Below, in pieces: positions 52,348 through 59,443 of a DNA stretch of 64,000 nucleotides. Within the stretch, counting starts at the first letter, position 1. Each line of letters begins with the position of its first letter. The DNA is taken from positions 3,596,001 through 3,660,000 of the forward strand of contig NZ_CP163520.1 in assembly GCF_041080675.1 (NCBI RefSeq). Reading direction: 5' to 3'. The position numbers and the translations under genes are program-made. The notes under the pieces were generated by a model that did no database searches, was not told where the DNA came from, and was given only the letters and a program-made list of their open reading frames with translations. This DNA is from Streptomyces sp. cg36. GTDB lineage: Bacteria > Actinomycetota > Actinomycetes > Streptomycetales > Streptomycetaceae.

Positions 52348-52542
52348 ATGCAGTTCTCGATCTCGGCCCTCGCGCTGTTCGGGGTCCTTCTGCTCCTGCT
52401 GCTGCGCTTCAAGGCACTCGGCGCCGGCGCGGCCATCGTCGCCCTGCTCTTCGGCTTCTACCTCGCGAGGAGCGACGGGGCGAGTTCCGTCGACCAGATC
52501 ATGACCGCGTTCAAGGACGCCGTCGCAGGCTTCATCAACTGA
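52348..52542 (+). CDS. small hydrophobic protein
   Basis: 64 residues, with two hydrophobic stretches (ISALALFGVLLLLLLRF; GAGAAIVALLFGFYLA) and a short amphipathic tail. ATG 52348 has GAGGAG upstream. It is 17 bp after the previous gene, in the same operon. It is a candidate Spd-type membrane protein. Confidence 0.65.
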   Translation: MQFSISALALFGVLLLLLLRFKALGAGAAIVALLFGFYLARSDGASSVDQIMTAFKDAVAGFIN

Positions 52543-52577
52543 CCTAGATCCACGATCTACAACGAGGGAGACAACCC

Positions 52578-52817
52578 ATGTCTGAGCTGCATTCGGCCAA
52601 GCCTGAGCGCCCCACCTTGATGGCGGTCGGCGACCTGCGGGACGCCCTCGCCGCCTTGGAGCGAGGAAAGGTTTCCGTCGCGGTCGCCGCCCTGATGGCC
52701 ATCGACGCGGACTCGTGGCAGGCGATGGAGCACCGCGTCGCCGCCGTGGGCGGGGACCTCCGCGGCCTGCTCCTCGCGGCTGCCGACGGGAACACCAGCT
52801 TGCTGAAGGTGAGGTAG
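52578..52817 (+). CDS. small conserved AICE protein
   Basis: 79 residues with no membrane segment: MAVGDLRDALAALERGKVSVAVAALMAIDADSWQAMEHRVAAVGGDLRGLLLAA. ATG 52578 has GAGGGAG upstream. Helical; its function is unknown. Confidence 0.6.
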   Translation: MSELHSAKPERPTLMAVGDLRDALAALERGKVSVAVAALMAIDADSWQAMEHRVAAVGGDLRGLLLAAADGNTSLLKVR

Positions 52818-52907
52818 CGGCGCCGCCCCGCCGCGCTCGCCCGCAGAACAGCCTCGGGACGTCGCCATCCGCGCCGCGAGTCCCGCCGAGGAGAACGGAG
52901 GGCTCCG

Positions 52908-53576
52908 ATGCCCGACACCACCTACGCGTGGTTCATCAGCCTGTCGGACAGCGTGTTCGCCCTCGGTGCCGCGGCCCGCGAACATCGTGCGGCCAGCGAG
53001 GCGGCGCGCTTCGCCGCCTGGAGCGTCGAGCCGAACCGGCTGTTACCCGCCGACGGCACATTGCGCGTCAACGAGACGCGTCTGCTCCAGCCGCACGACA
53101 CCGCGATCACGCTGCTCAGCGAGCTGTTCGGAGGGCTGCGTCACCACACCAGGCACCTCCACGAGAACGCGTGCCTCGCCTATGCCTACGGCGCCGCCGA
53201 GAGCGTTCGTCTCGTGTCCCTGGGCGAACGCCCCCGGCACATCGAGCTGCGCCGCCACGACGGGCTCTACGTCCTGCCGCCCACGAGCCTGCTGCCCGAT
53301 CTCAACAGGGCAATGATCAGGTGGCCGGGCCGCGATCACCTGTCGCGACTCCGCGCAGAGGTCATGCGGCGCGAGTTCACCGCTTCCGTGGCCACCGACG
53401 ATTCATCGAACAACTACCTGACGGATCACGAAGCCTCCGAGGTGTTCCCCGCCTCCGAGTTCACCGCCAGCCTGGCGGACAGCGCGTACGCATACGGCGA
53501 GGTCGCGGAGAGCGCCCTGAACTACCTCCTCCTCGCCGCACGAGCGAACCACTTCCCCGAGGAGGATGCCCGATGA
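52908..53576 (+). CDS. conserved AICE hypothetical protein
   Basis: 222 residues, mixed helical, with no membrane segment (SLSDSVFALGAAAREHRAASEAARFAAW; LLQPHDTAITLLSELFGGLRHHTRHLHENACLAYAYGAAES). The pattern SLSDSVFALGAAAREH near the start recurs as ASLADSAYAYGEVAES near the end, suggesting an internal duplication. ATG 52908 has GGAGGG upstream. Its function is unknown. Confidence 0.65.
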   Translation: MPDTTYAWFISLSDSVFALGAAAREHRAASEAARFAAWSVEPNRLLPADGTLRVNETRLLQPHDTAITLLSELFGGLRHHTRHLHENACLAYAYGAAESVRLVSLGERPRHIELRRHDGLYVLPPTSLLPDLNRAMIRWPGRDHLSRLRAEVMRREFTASVATDDSSNNYLTDHEASEVFPASEFTASLADSAYAYGEVAESALNYLLLAARANHFPEEDAR

Positions 53577-53935
53577 TCAACGACCCCAGCGGCCCCGAAG
53601 CCGCGTACGCGAACGCTCCCGAAATCGCGGCCGAGATCGGGTGGATCGCGAAGCACACCAACACTCCGCCGGCCGACGCGTTGGCCGAGCGCGAGTTCCG
53701 CCTCCGGAAGGCCGCGTCCCTGGACCGCATCGCGCTCCAGGAAGAGGCCACCCGCCCGTCCGGCCTCGCCGCCGAGGCGATCGCGACTGCGGTCCAGGCG
53801 GCGGAAGACTTCGCCACGTACGACGCGGAGCACGGGCCGCTCACGTTCAGAGGAGCGGAGCTGGCCACCGCCGACGACTTCCGTGCGTACGTCCGCGAGG
53901 AGTACCGCAGCTGGCGTCACGCCCAGGTCGCCTGA
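53573..53935 (+). CDS. conserved AICE hypothetical protein
   Basis: 120 residues, helical and acidic (EIGWIAKHTNTPPADALAEREFRLRKAASLDRIAL). ATG 53573 overlaps the previous stop (ATGA), so translation is coupled. The second structured leader begins 7 nt after its stop. Its function is unknown. Confidence 0.6.
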   Translation: MINDPSGPEAAYANAPEIAAEIGWIAKHTNTPPADALAEREFRLRKAASLDRIALQEEATRPSGLAAEAIATAVQAAEDFATYDAEHGPLTFRGAELATADDFRAYVREEYRSWRHAQVA

Positions 53936-53941
53936 GCTTTG

Positions 53942-54015
53942 CCCGGGGCAGCGGTCGACGGGTCAACGCAGCCCACTGCCCCGGCCTCCCATCCCAAAGA
54001 AACAGGAGGTGCACC
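53942..54015 (+). ncRNA. structured leader motif, copy B
   Basis: The arms CCGGGGCAGCGG and CCCACTGCCCCGG pair with one mismatch around a loop with TCGACGGGTCAA. CTCCCATCCCAAA and an AGGAGG site follow. Compared with copy A, an A-T stem pair is G-C here and a G-U is now A-T or G-C, so pairing is kept while sequence changes. Confidence 0.5.
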
Positions 54016-54019
54016 AAGC

Positions 54020-54121
54020 ATGCCCCAGCCCACCTCTCCCCCGCTGCCCCGGGCCGGAATCGACCGCCCATCAGTCAGTGCGGCCGAACTCGGCCGCGTA
54101 CAAACGGGGTTACCGCGATGA
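54020..54121 (+). CDS. 33-residue reading frame coupled to xis
   Basis: ATG 54020 has the best ribosome binding site in the region, AGGAGGTG 8 nt upstream. The frame ends in TGA at 54119-54121, overlapping the xis start as ATGA. The peptide (MPQPTSPPLPRAGIDRPSVS, ending in GRVQTGLPR) has no recognisable fold. It may mainly serve to bring ribosomes to xis, which lacks a good site of its own. Confidence 0.5.
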   Translation: MPQPTSPPLPRAGIDRPSVSAAELGRVQTGLPR

Positions 54122-54318
54122 ACCCCAAGACGCGAACCGTGGAGCCGCTCCTCTATACGCCCGAGGAAGCGGCTGACGTCCTCCGCTACGGCCGCTCGAC
54201 GGTGTACGAACTCATGGCTGCCGGAGTTCTGAAGTACGTGAAGCGGGGCCGCTCCCGCCGTATCCGTCGCAGCGACCTTGAGGCGTATGTGAACAGCCTC
54301 GAAGCGCTGCCCCGTTGA
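54118..54318 (+). CDS. xis: excisionase (MerR-like helix-turn-helix)
   Basis: 66 residues forming a single winged-helix DNA-binding domain: EPLLYTPEEAADVLRYGRSTVYELMAAGVLKYVKRGRSRRIRRSDLEAYVNSLEAL. This is the excisionase pattern used with tyrosine integrases to direct excision. It lies 62 bp upstream of int on the same strand, the standard Xis-Int order, with a terminator between. Confidence 0.9.
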   Translation: MNPKTRTVEPLLYTPEEAADVLRYGRSTVYELMAAGVLKYVKRGRSRRIRRSDLEAYVNSLEALPR

Positions 54319-54333
54319 ACCCCGGCCCACCGC

Positions 54334-54365
54334 AGGCGGCCCTGGGGGTTCCGGGGCCGCCTTTT
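54334..54365 (+). terminator. intrinsic terminator between xis and int, with a competing hairpin
   Basis: AGGCGGCCC (54334-54342) and GGGCCGCCT (54354-54362) form a 9-bp perfect stem with an 11-nt loop, followed by TTTT. GAACCCC at the very end of xis (54317-54323) can pair with GGGGTTC (54345-54351) inside the loop, giving a mutually exclusive structure. Confidence 0.65.
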
Positions 54366-54379
54366 GCTTGGAGGAGAAC

Positions 54380-55783
54380 ATGAGCCCCCGCAAGGCGAAC
54401 ATGGAATCGTCCATCTACTTCGGCAGCGACGGTTGGTGGCACGGCCGCGTCACGATGGGTGTGAAGGACGACGGCCGGCCAGATCGGCGACACCGCAGGG
54501 CCAGGACCGAAACGGCCGTCAAGCGCAAGGTCAAGGAGTTGGAGAAGCTCCGGGACGAGGGACGCGCACCCAAGGCCGGCCGCAAGCCGACCGTCGCGCA
54601 ATGGATGAACACGTACCTCACCGACATCGCGAGCCTGAAGCTCAAGCCGCGTTCGCTGGACGACTATTGGTCCAAGACCCGCAACGACATCGTGCCGGGC
54701 GTCGGGGGCCATCGCATCGACAAGTTGGCGCCGGAGCACCTGGAGAAGATGTACCGCGCGATGCTGGACGCCGGACACGCGCCGTCGCACGTACTCAAGG
54801 TCCACCGCATCCTGTCGCGCGCTCTGAAGATCGCCCACCGCCGTCGCATGATCAGCGAGAACGTCGCCACACTCGTGGATCCCCCTACGGTCGACGAGAC
54901 CGAGGCCAACCCCTTCACGACCGAAGAGGCCAAGGCGTTCTTGGAGGCAGCGGCCAAGCGGCCCACCTTCATGCGCTGGTGTGTCGGCGTCGGGATGGGA
55001 TTCCGGCAAGGGGAGGCGCTTGGTCTGCGGTGGCCGTACGTCGACCTCGATCAGGAGCTCTTCCACCCGCGGTGGCAGCTTCAACGACTGACATGGCGGC
55101 ATGGGTGCAAGGACCCACACGCGTGCGGAGCTCGGCTTCACAGATTCGAGCCGTGCCCGAAAGACTGCCCCACACACAAGAGCTACAAGCGCGGCTGCCC
55201 CAAGCCGTGTCCGAAGTCGTGCAAGCGGCACGCGAGTACATGTCCGGAGCGCAAGGGCGGCGGGCTCGTCTTCACTCGGCCGAAGACAAAGAAGAGCCGG
55301 GATCCCGTGCCGATCCCGCCGCCTTTCATCCCGTACCTGTACGAACACAAAGCACAGCAGGACGAGATGCGAGCCGCTGCCGGAGACGCGTGGGAGGAGC
55401 ACGAGGCGGTATTCACCCGGCCGGACGGGCGCCCCATTGACCCCCGATCCGACTGGGACGAATTCAAGGAGCTGCTTGCGGAGGCCGGGATCAGTGATCG
55501 ACGCCTCTACGACGGCAGTCGGCACACCGCGGGCACCATCCTCAACGAGCTCGGCGTCGACATGCCCACGATCATGGAGATCCTCCGACACACCCAGATC
55601 AGCCAGACCCGGCGGTACGTGAAGGGAAGGTCCACCCTCTCGAAGGACGCCATGCGGCGGATGGGAGATGCCTTCTGGCCGCAGAGCCAGGGCGAGCGCC
55701 AGCCGGAGACGGCAACTGAGACCAGGAATGAGACCACGGACAGCCGAGCAGCCCGTGCCCGGCGCCGCCGACGCGTTCAGTAA
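54380..55783 (+). CDS. int: tyrosine integrase
   Basis: 467 residues. An N-terminal arm-binding domain and a core-binding SAM-like domain (PTVAQWMNTYLTDI onward) precede the catalytic domain. Arg I is R209 (GFRQGEALGLRW). Box II is YDGSRHTAGT, with R381 and H382. A further histidine is H404 (ILRHTQIS), and the nucleophile is Y413 (TRRYVKG). The HxxR histidine is replaced by D378. A cysteine-rich insertion with ten cysteines (about 245-292) interrupts the domain, as in many Streptomyces integrases. ATG 54380 follows GGAGGAG. It ends 42 bp from attR in tRNA-Thr, so this is its attachment site. Confidence 0.95.
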   Translation: MSPRKANMESSIYFGSDGWWHGRVTMGVKDDGRPDRRHRRARTETAVKRKVKELEKLRDEGRAPKAGRKPTVAQWMNTYLTDIASLKLKPRSLDDYWSKTRNDIVPGVGGHRIDKLAPEHLEKMYRAMLDAGHAPSHVLKVHRILSRALKIAHRRRMISENVATLVDPPTVDETEANPFTTEEAKAFLEAAAKRPTFMRWCVGVGMGFRQGEALGLRWPYVDLDQELFHPRWQLQRLTWRHGCKDPHACGARLHRFEPCPKDCPTHKSYKRGCPKPCPKSCKRHASTCPERKGGGLVFTRPKTKKSRDPVPIPPPFIPYLYEHKAQQDEMRAAAGDAWEEHEAVFTRPDGRPIDPRSDWDEFKELLAEAGISDRRLYDGSRHTAGTILNELGVDMPTIMEILRHTQISQTRRYVKGRSTLSKDAMRRMGDAFWPQSQGERQPETATETRNETTDSRAARARRRRRVQ

Positions 55784-55789
55784 CCAGAA

Positions 55790-55822
55790 AAGCCCAGCTC
55801 AGACAGTGTCTGGGCTGGGCTT
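55790..55822. terminator. element-borne hairpin between int and tRNA-Thr
   Basis: AAGCCCAGC (55790-55798) pairs with GCTGGGCTT (55814-55822), and an inner CAGAC/GTCTG stem closes on AGT. It lies just past the int stop and 8 bp beyond the tRNA 3' end, so it can stop both transcripts. Confidence 0.75.
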
Positions 55823-55825
55823 CCT

Positions 55826-55871
55826 CTGAGCCGCCTTCGGGATTCGAACCCGAGACCTACGCATTACGAGT
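55826..55871. repeat. attR: 46-bp core within tRNA-Thr
   Basis: Identical to attL at 27985-28030. It covers the anticodon loop to the 3' end of the tRNA on the minus strand plus 4 nt of flank. Confidence 0.95.
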
Positions 55872-55902
55872 GCGTTGCTCTGGCCAACTGAGCTAAGGCG
55901 GC
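55830..55902 (-). tRNA. tRNA-Thr (anticodon CGT)
   Basis: The 73-nt cloverleaf on the minus strand has a 7-bp acceptor GCCGCCT/AGGCGGC, a D-stem GCTC/GAGC, an anticodon stem ACGCA/TGCGT around CTCGTAA (anticodon CGT, reads ACG), and a T-stem TCGGG/CCCGA with TTCGAAT. CCA is not encoded. It is the attachment site of the integrated element and has been restored intact by it. Confidence 0.97.
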
Positions 55903-55998
55903 GCGCCGTGCGCACCATGGTGCGATCAGCAACGCCGCCAAGTCTACACAGTTTCGGGAGTGCTCCCGACCACCCCCGTTGCGGGGCGACCTCGCAGC

Positions 55999-57546
55999 TC
56001 AGGTGCACTTCTTGCCGGCGGGCGGGACCGTGCCCTCCAGGAGGTACGTGTTGATCGCCGTGTCGATGCAGTCGCTGCCGCGGCCGTACGCCGTGTGGCC
56101 GTCGCCCTCGTAGGTCAGGAGTCGGCCGGAGGACAGCTGGGAGGCGAGGGAGCGCGCCCACTTGTAGGGGGTGGCCGGGTCGCGGGTGGTGCCGACCACC
56201 ACGATCGGGGCCGCGCCCTTCGCCTCGATGCGGTGGGCCGAGCCGGTGGCCTTCAGCGGCCAGTACGTGCAGTTCAGGGCCGCCCAGGCGAAGCCCTCGC
56301 CGAAGACCGGGGACGCCTTCTCGAAGGAGGGCACGGCGGCGGCTACCGCGTCGGGGCCGGTGAAGGCGGGCGGCAGGTCCAGGCAGTTCACGGCCGCGTT
56401 GGCGTACATCAGATTGGCGTAGCCGCCCTTCGCGTCCCGCTCGTAGTACGAGTCGGCGAGGGCGAGCAGGCCCGCGCCGTCGCCCTGCATCGCGCGCGTG
56501 AGGCCGGTGCGCAGCTCGGGCCAGGTCGTCTCGTCGTACATCGCCGCGATCACCCCGGTCGTGGCGAGCGCCTCGCCGAGCTTGCGGGACTCGCCCGTCT
56601 CGACCGGCTTGGCGTCGAGGTCGGCGAAGAACTTCTTCAGGCGCTTCGACGCGTCCGCCGGGGACTCCGTGCCCAGCGGGCAGTCCTTGTTGTTCTTCAC
56701 GCAGTCCGCCGCGAACGCCTGGAACGCCGTCTCGAAGCCCGCCGTCTGGTCCCGGTTCATCTCCAGGGCGGGCAGGGACGGGTCCATCGCGCCGTCCAGG
56801 ACCAGCCGCCCGGTGCGGTCCGGGAACAGTTCGGCGTAGGTCGCGCCCAGGAACGTGCCGTACGACGCCCCCACGTAGTACAGCTTCTCGTCACCCAGCA
56901 GGGCGCGCAGGATGTCCATGTCGCGGGCCGCCTCGATCGTCGAGACGTGCGGCAGCACCTTGCCGGACCGCTTCTCGCAGCCCGCCGCGAACTTCTTGAA
57001 GGACGTGGCGAGCGCTGCCTTCTCGGCGGCGTCGTCCGGCGTCTGGTCGACCTGCGTGTACGCGTCCATCTCCGGGCCCGACAGGCACTCGACCGGCTCG
57101 CTGCGGGCCACCCCGCGCGGGTCGACCGCCACCATGTCGTAGCGGGCCCGCACCGGGGCCGGGTAGCCGAGGCCCGCGTACTGCTGGAGGTATCCGACGG
57201 CCGACCCGCCCGGGCCGCCCGGATTCACCAGGAGGGAGCCGATCCGCTTGCCCGGTCCGGTCGCCTTCTTGCGGGCCACCGCCAGCTTGATCGGGCCGGC
57301 GCCGGGGTCGGCGTAGTCGAGCGGCGCCTTCATCGTGGCGCACTCGAACCCGGACGCTCCGCACTCCCGCCAGCTGAGCTTCTGCTGGTAGTAGGGGCGC
57401 AGGGCGTCCGAGGTCGGCGCGCCCGCGACCGAGGTGGTGGACGCGTTCGCCCGGGTGGACGAGGTGCCGGACGAGCATCCGGAGGCGAACAGCCCGGCGG
57501 TCACGACGGCGATGGCGGAGGAACGGATCAGGCGCCTGGTGTCCAT
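55999..57546 (-). CDS. secreted alpha/beta-hydrolase, tripeptidyl aminopeptidase type
   Basis: 515-residue predicted lipoprotein. The signal peptide ends in the lipobox LFASGC. The catalytic core has the oxyanion segment NPGGPGGSAVG (about 105-115), nucleophile GASYGTFLGATYAELFPD, acid GTTRDPATPY and histidine GDGHTAYGRG. The C-terminal TAP-like region is present. Such SlpD/SlpE-like enzymes trim tripeptides from secreted proteins. ATG 57546 begins the signal; upstream extensions lack one. It lies beside tRNA-Thr and is not part of the element. Confidence 0.88.
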   Translation of the reverse strand: MDTRRLIRSSAIAVVTAGLFASGCSSGTSSTRANASTTSVAGAPTSDALRPYYQQKLSWRECGASGFECATMKAPLDYADPGAGPIKLAVARKKATGPGKRIGSLLVNPGGPGGSAVGYLQQYAGLGYPAPVRARYDMVAVDPRGVARSEPVECLSGPEMDAYTQVDQTPDDAAEKAALATSFKKFAAGCEKRSGKVLPHVSTIEAARDMDILRALLGDEKLYYVGASYGTFLGATYAELFPDRTGRLVLDGAMDPSLPALEMNRDQTAGFETAFQAFAADCVKNNKDCPLGTESPADASKRLKKFFADLDAKPVETGESRKLGEALATTGVIAAMYDETTWPELRTGLTRAMQGDGAGLLALADSYYERDAKGGYANLMYANAAVNCLDLPPAFTGPDAVAAAVPSFEKASPVFGEGFAWAALNCTYWPLKATGSAHRIEAKGAAPIVVVGTTRDPATPYKWARSLASQLSSGRLLTYEGDGHTAYGRGSDCIDTAINTYLLEGTVPPAGKKCT

Positions 57547-57859
57547 CCCCGGAGCGTAACCGGGTAGTGACCGCATGTGCCCTGTTGGCGGCCGGACGAC
57601 GGCTCGTACGAGTGAGTCGGTCAACCCGCCGCGCGCCGGTACGCCCCCTGATGACAGTGGCACGCCCCCGCGTGGACGGGAGACTGCTCCCGCATCGACA
57701 CTCGCCACCGCCCTCGGATCGGCGGGCGTCCCGTGGCGATGGGCGCCATCACCTTCGGGTCGACGGGCACCACCGGCCTCGCGTGGACGAGCCCCCCCGG
57801 GTGGACGCGCGCTGCCCGCCCCGCATCCGGGGGGCCGCCACCGCCCCCGGCTCCCCGGC
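57547..57859. other. non-coding gap
   Basis: These 313 bp lie between the hydrolase start and the delta' stop, both on the minus strand. They hold the hydrolase promoter. Reading frames across it are GC-rich shadows, and I see no gene. Confidence 0.3.
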
Positions 57860-59065
57860 TCAGCCCGCCCGCAGCGCCATGGTCATCGCCTCCACCGCCA
57901 GCAGCGGCGCCACATTGCGGTCGAGCGCCTCGCGGCAGGCCAGGACCGCCTCTATCCGGCGCAGGGTTCCCTCGGGGCCGCAACCGCGCGCGACCCTGTC
58001 GACCGCGTCCCGTACGTCCTCGTTCGCCAGCGCCGTGCGCGAGCCGAGCTGGAGCGCCAGGACGTCGCGGTAGAACGCGGTCAGATCGGTGAGCGCCAGG
58101 TCCAGGCTGTCGCGCTGCGTACGCGTCTTGCGGCGCTTCTGCCGGTCCTCCAGCTCCTTCATCGCCCCGGCCGTGCCGCGCGGCATCCGGCCGCCCGCCT
58201 GCGCGCCCAGCGCCGCCTTCAGGTCCTCCGTCTCCTTGACGTCCACCTCCTCGGCGAGCTGCTTGGCGTCCTCGGCGGCCGTGTCGACGAGCTCCTGCGC
58301 CGCCTTGAGGCAGCCGCCCACGTCCTCGATCCGCAGCGGCACCTTCAGGACGGCGGTGCGGCGGGCACGCGCGCGCTCGTCGGTGGCCAGCCTGCGGGCC
58401 CGGCCGATGTGCCCCTGGGTGGCGCGGGCGGCAGCCAGCGCGGTCTCCGGCGCGATGCCGTCACGGCGGATCAGCACATCGGCGACCGCCTCCACGGGCG
58501 GGGTGCGCAGCGTCAGGTGGCGGCAGCGGGAGCGGATCGTCGGGAGCACGTCCTCCAACGAGGGGGCGCACAGCAGCCACACCGTACGCGGAGCGGGCTC
58601 CTCCACCGCCTTCAGGAGCACATTGCCCGCGCCCTCGGTCAGCCGGTCGGCGTCCTCCAGGACGATCACCTGCCAGCGGCCGACGGCGGGCGAGAGCTGC
58701 GCCCGGCGGACCAGGTCTCGGGTCTCCTTGACGCCGATGGACAACAGGTCCGTACGCACCACTTCCACGTCCGCGTGCGTGCCGACCAGACTGGTGTGGC
58801 AGCCGTCGCAGAACCCGCAGCCCGGCGAGCCGCCCAGCGCCCGGTCCGGGCTGACGCACTGGAGCGCGGCGGCGAACGCGCGCGCCGCCGTGGAGCGGCC
58901 CGAACCCGGCGGCCCGGTGAACAGCCACGCGTGCGTCATCTTCGACGCCTCCGGAACGGGCGTCCCCGCCGCCGTGGCGGTCACCAGCGCGTCGGCGTCG
59001 CGCGCGGCAGCGGCCAGCTGCTCCTGCACCCGGTCCTGCCCGACCAGGTCGTCCCACACGGCCAT
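57860..59065 (-). CDS. holB: DNA polymerase III subunit delta'
   Basis: 401-residue clamp-loader AAA+ protein. The P-loop-like segment is LFTGPPGSGRSTAARAFAAALQC (about 47-69). Zinc-binding cysteines are in CGFCDGCH, the Walker B region is VIVLEDADRL, and the arginine motif SRC is in TIRSRCRHL. The C-terminus is extended, with a Lys/Arg-rich stretch and a collar domain. In Streptomyces this gene follows the thymidylate kinase fusion, as here. ATG 59065 has GGAGG 9 nt upstream. It loads the beta clamp during replication. Confidence 0.93.
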   Translation of the reverse strand: MAVWDDLVGQDRVQEQLAAAARDADALVTATAAGTPVPEASKMTHAWLFTGPPGSGRSTAARAFAAALQCVSPDRALGGSPGCGFCDGCHTSLVGTHADVEVVRTDLLSIGVKETRDLVRRAQLSPAVGRWQVIVLEDADRLTEGAGNVLLKAVEEPAPRTVWLLCAPSLEDVLPTIRSRCRHLTLRTPPVEAVADVLIRRDGIAPETALAAARATQGHIGRARRLATDERARARRTAVLKVPLRIEDVGGCLKAAQELVDTAAEDAKQLAEEVDVKETEDLKAALGAQAGGRMPRGTAGAMKELEDRQKRRKTRTQRDSLDLALTDLTAFYRDVLALQLGSRTALANEDVRDAVDRVARGCGPEGTLRRIEAVLACREALDRNVAPLLAVEAMTMALRAG

Positions 59066-59443
59066 GGGCCACCGCCTCCGCGCTCTGTTCCGCCCCGTAT
59101 GTCCCTGCTCTGCCCTGCTACGACCCCATTGTGGGGCAGGGGTCCGACAATCCCGTCCGGCCCGGCATCCGCGCAGGTCAGCGGCGTCCGCCTGGCGGCC
59201 GGCGGCAGGCTGCCGACCGCCGGGCGCCGCCTGCCGGGCGCCGGCGCGACGGTACGCGACGTGGCGGCCCGTCGTACGGCCCTCGGTTCGCGGTGCAGCA
59301 GTCCAACGGACGGTCCAAAGCCCGTGACCCGGGTCCAACGGACGGCCGGTGCCCGGCGACCGGCCGGGCACCCGAGCCGCAGTGCCCGACCGAGCACGGC
59401 CACCCCTCAGCCGGCGCCGCCACCCCCACAGCCGAGCAACCCC
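59066..59443. other. intergenic region with repeats
   Basis: 378 bp between tmk and the delta' gene. It contains GTCCAACGGACGG twice (near 59301 and 59333), a terminator hairpin and other GC-rich stems, but no supported gene. The delta' gene may have its own promoter here. Confidence 0.4.
59348..59372. terminator. hairpin after the thymidylate kinase gene
   Basis: GGTGCCCGGC and GCCGGGCACC form a perfect 10-bp stem with a 5-nt loop, about 70 bp past the tmk stop. Confidence 0.6.

Larger units (their letters stand above)
27985..55871 (+). mobile_element. integrated AICE-like conjugative element at tRNA-Thr(CGT)
   Basis: The element is about 27.8 kb, bounded by the 46-bp att repeats. Integrase and Xis sit at the right end against the intact tRNA. 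TraB/FtsK, DUF2637 and small spread-like genes precede them, with GntR regulators and conserved small operon genes further left. The left 15 kb is cargo mixed with broken transposases and gene fragments. I found no RepSA-, RepAM- or prim-pol-like replication protein. The element type is assigned by gene content (pSAM2-like actinomycete integrative and conjugative elements transfer double-stranded DNA with a single FtsK-like protein). Confidence 0.9.
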
